From the NCBI GenBank assembly GCA_044464485.1, contig JBIQLG010000008.1:45160-109159 (forward strand): a stretch of 64,000 nt of DNA, read 5' to 3'. This document shows, one piece after another, positions 61,998 through 64,000 of this stretch. The notes under the pieces are model-generated. The model saw nothing but the letters and a program-made list of their open reading frames with translations. It was not told the origin of the DNA and made no database searches. The position numbers and the translations under genes are program-made. Numbering within the stretch: the first letter of the stretch is position 1; the number at the start of each line of letters is the position of its first letter. This stretch comes from Terrimesophilobacter sp044464485 (GTDB taxonomy: Bacteria > Actinomycetota > Actinomycetes > Actinomycetales > Microbacteriaceae).

Positions 61998-62930
61998 ATG
62001 CCGGAATCACTTGCGCTCGCGGTCGACCTTGGCGGTACCAAGGTTGAGGCGGCACTTGTCGACAGTTCTGGTCGTCTCGTGCAGGGCAGTCGGTCCAGGT
62101 TCGGCACGGGTCGTTCCCGCAGCACAGAAGAACTCGCCGACAGCGTACGAAACGCGGCCATGGGCGCGATGGCCGCGCTCCCCCGCGGCGAGCGCATTGA
62201 CGGTGTGGGAATAGGCGCGGCAGGGCCCGTCAATCAGAGTCTGGGTCTCGTGTCGCCGCTCAACCTGCCTCAATGGCAAGACTTTTCCCTTGCTGACCTG
62301 CTACAGGAGTGCGTTCCCGATTCCCCCGTCACACTGCGAATCGACGGCCTGTGCATCACCCTCGCCGAGCACTGGCTGGGTTCGGCACGCGACGCCCGAA
62401 ACGTTATGGGCATGGTGGTCTCCACCGGTATCGGCGGAGGCCTGATTCTGGATGGTCGCGCCATGGCGGGGCCCACGGGCAACGCCGGTCACATCGGACA
62501 CGTTGAGGTGAGCGGATTCACCGAGCGCTGCGCGTGCGGCGGCGTGGGATGTCTCGAGGCGATCGCATCCGGCCCCAACACCGTCGCCTGGGCCAAAGCG
62601 CAGGGGTGGGAGGGTGCATCAGGAGAAGATCTCGCGAAGAGCTATCTCGAAGGCTCAACAATCGCTCGGGACGCAGTTGCGCGCTCAGGGCGTGCGATCG
62701 GAAAAGCAATAGGCTCGGCAAGCTCACTGCTCGACCTCGATGTCGTCGCCATCGGTGGAGGTTTTTCCCGCATTAGCGTCGACCTTGTCGATTTCATTCG
62801 ACGCGGGCTCGAAGAGCACACGACGTTAGAGTATGCGAGACGGGTGAAAATCAAGTCATCGGTTCTCTCGGACGAGGGGCCCCTGATTGGTGCTGCCGCA
62901 CTCGTGCACCGGCCCCACATGCTCACGTGA
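61998..62930 (+). CDS. ROK-family sugar kinase
   Basis: 310 residues. Phosphate loop VDLGGTKVEAALVD (residues 9-22). Catalytic D116 lies in RIDGLCITLAEHW, where most members read N-D. The zinc site is GHIGHVE (H165, H168) plus CACGGVGCLE (C178, C180, C185). The zinc motif indicates glucokinase, N-acetylglucosamine or N-acetylmannosamine kinase activity; which one cannot be told. There is no DNA-binding domain, so it is not a repressor. Ends six bases from the convergent transporter. Confidence 0.9.
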   Translation: MPESLALAVDLGGTKVEAALVDSSGRLVQGSRSRFGTGRSRSTEELADSVRNAAMGAMAALPRGERIDGVGIGAAGPVNQSLGLVSPLNLPQWQDFSLADLLQECVPDSPVTLRIDGLCITLAEHWLGSARDARNVMGMVVSTGIGGGLILDGRAMAGPTGNAGHIGHVEVSGFTERCACGGVGCLEAIASGPNTVAWAKAQGWEGASGEDLAKSYLEGSTIARDAVARSGRAIGKAIGSASSLLDLDVVAIGGGFSRISVDLVDFIRRGLEEHTTLEYARRVKIKSSVLSDEGPLIGAAALVHRPHMLT

Positions 62931-62936
62931 CCCTGA

Positions 62937-64000
62937 CTATGCGCGCGGGCCGCGCTGCGCAGAGGCGGCGGTTTCGTCTTCGACATACCGCGGCGTCCGC
63001 AGGGCCACGCCGCAATAGATGAACAGGCCGGACGTCGCGGCGAGAAGGATAAGCGAGGCCGTCCATCCGTTCGTGGCGTCGTGAAGGATGCCCACGAGCA
63101 GCGGTCCGAGTGCGGCAATCACATAGCCGATGGCCTGCGCAAACCCGCTCAGTGCGATGGAGCCTTCATGCGTTCTCGTGCGCACGTTGATCAACACGAG
63201 ACACGCGGGAAAGATGATTTGGCCGATGCCGCACAAACCAACCCACAGCCAGGGAGAAACACCGGGCGCCAGCAGCAGGCCGAGAAAACCCGCGACGAAA
63301 CCGGCTCCCCCTGCGTGCATGATTATTCCGACGTTTTTCAGGCGCGCGACGATGATGGGCGCGAGGAAAGACGCAAGCATACCCAGCATCCCCCAAAAGG
63401 CGAGAAGCAATCCGCCCTCAAGGTGACTTACCCCGACCTGGTCCACGAGAAGAGTGGGCAACCACGCGAACAACGAGTACGCCTGAAAGGAAGTGAGCGA
63501 AAACGCGATGGCAATCGTCCACGCGACGCGCGAGTGCCACACCCGCCCCAACATTTCCGGCGCGGGTTCCTCGAGTTCGGTGACTGATTCCGGCGCTGCA
63601 CGACTTCTCGAGCGGCGACTTTTAATCACCACAATGATCCATGGCGGCAGACTGACGAGCGCCAGCATCGCCCACACGGCGAGAGAAAATCGCCACCCGG
63701 CGGCATCCGCAATCGGGAACGCTATGGCGGGCGGAAGTGCGGTGCCCGAGGCTACGGCCGTGGCATAGAGCGAGGTAACGAGACCGACGCGGTCGGGAAA
63801 GTAGCGCTTGACGATGGGCGGAAGCAGAATGTTGCCGATGCCCGCAGCAGCGAGAGCAACGAGCGTGCTGGTGAACAGGACTCCGTATCCCGTCGCAAGC
63901 GCGCGAGCAGTGAAGGCCACTACCATGGCGATGACCGCCGCGATGAGGGTTGCTTCGAGCCCGAGGCGGTGTGCCACGCGGGGAGCGAACAATCCGGCCA
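62937..64000 (-). CDS. CynX/NimT-type MFS transporter (partial)
   Basis: At least 350 residues; the open frame continues through the right edge and the first transmembrane helices are missing, so the true start is outside the window. About ten hydrophobic helices are visible. Typical segments are GIGNILLPPIVKRYFPDRVG and GFAQAIGYVIAALGPLLVG, which match the CynX/NimT branch that exports or imports cyanate, 2-nitroimidazole or other small anions. The C-terminal tail is soluble. Substrate unknown. Confidence 0.87.
   Translation of the reverse strand, partial: AGLFAPRVAHRLGLEATLIAAVIAMVVAFTARALATGYGVLFTSTLVALAAAGIGNILLPPIVKRYFPDRVGLVTSLYATAVASGTALPPAIAFPIADAAGWRFSLAVWAMLALVSLPPWIIVVIKSRRSRSRAAPESVTELEEPAPEMLGRVWHSRVAWTIAIAFSLTSFQAYSLFAWLPTLLVDQVGVSHLEGGLLLAFWGMLGMLASFLAPIIVARLKNVGIIMHAGGAGFVAGFLGLLLAPGVSPWLWVGLCGIGQIIFPACLVLINVRTRTHEGSIALSGFAQAIGYVIAALGPLLVGILHDATNGWTASLILLAATSGLFIYCGVALRTPRYVEDETAASAQRGPRA

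Overview
The window looks like chromosomal DNA from a high-GC Gram-positive bacterium, most likely an actinobacterium of the family Microbacteriaceae (an inference). The reasons are the gene order glnE-glnA2-panB, the block RNase H / coiled-coil protein / Nif3-like protein, and the block aceE-fasR-fabD-fabH-acpP-fabF-DUF3145. Further support comes from a polyphosphate glucokinase, a HelD-type helicase, three DUF2510 proteins, frequent GTG and TTG starts, and several genes that appear to be leaderless. Base composition looks close to 60 % G+C by eye. There is no prophage, no recognisable transposase gene, no rRNA and no CRISPR array.

Region 1 (1-12.4 kb) is core metabolism. It holds nitrogen assimilation (glnE cut by the window edge, glnA2, gdhA), pantothenate synthesis (panB), methionine aminopeptidase (map), polyphosphate glucokinase (ppgK) and the RNase P RNA (rnpB, minus strand). 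A minus-strand run then encodes RNase HI, a coiled-coil zinc-ribbon-family protein that has lost most of its cysteines, a Nif3-like protein and an unusual NCS1-type permease with a roughly 400-residue disordered N-terminal extension. One tRNA-Val(TAC) follows.

Region 2 (12.6-22 kb) links pyruvate dehydrogenase E1 (aceE) to type II fatty-acid synthesis (fabD, fabH, acpP, fabF) through a PucR-type activator resembling FasR. DUF3145, GNAT and PadR genes follow.

Region 3 (22-37 kb) is mixed: a short PolA-like protein, a glutaredoxin, DUF1684, a cold-shock protein, a NERD-like membrane protein, a helD/acyl-CoA-dehydrogenase operon, ribokinase, a stand-alone AlkA, aspartase and a Pit phosphate transporter.

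Region 4 (37-53 kb) is the most accessory-like. It holds three DUF2510 membrane proteins and one DUF898-like membrane protein; all four are preceded by a CCCC-N6/7-GGGG palindrome. It also holds an orphan DarT-like ADP-ribosyltransferase, two DUF488 proteins, a gamma-glutamyltransferase, a glutathione peroxidase, a SNF2 helicase, a metallophosphoesterase with altered metal-site residues, and a MITE-like 83-bp inverted repeat.

Region 5 (53-64 kb) holds an M20 peptidase, a glycerophosphodiesterase, a secreted CAP protein driven by a promoter embedded in 14-bp tandem repeats, and a deoxyribose catabolic operon (SorC regulator, deoC, two ALDH genes of which one lacks the catalytic half). An SRPBCC protein, a ROK kinase and a CynX-type transporter cut by the right edge complete the window.

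The strongest leads for something undescribed are the shared palindrome ahead of the four membrane-protein genes, the DarT-like protein without a DarG partner, the 83-bp MITE-like element, the 72-nt near-perfect hairpin next to rnpB, and the promoter-embedded tandem repeats.
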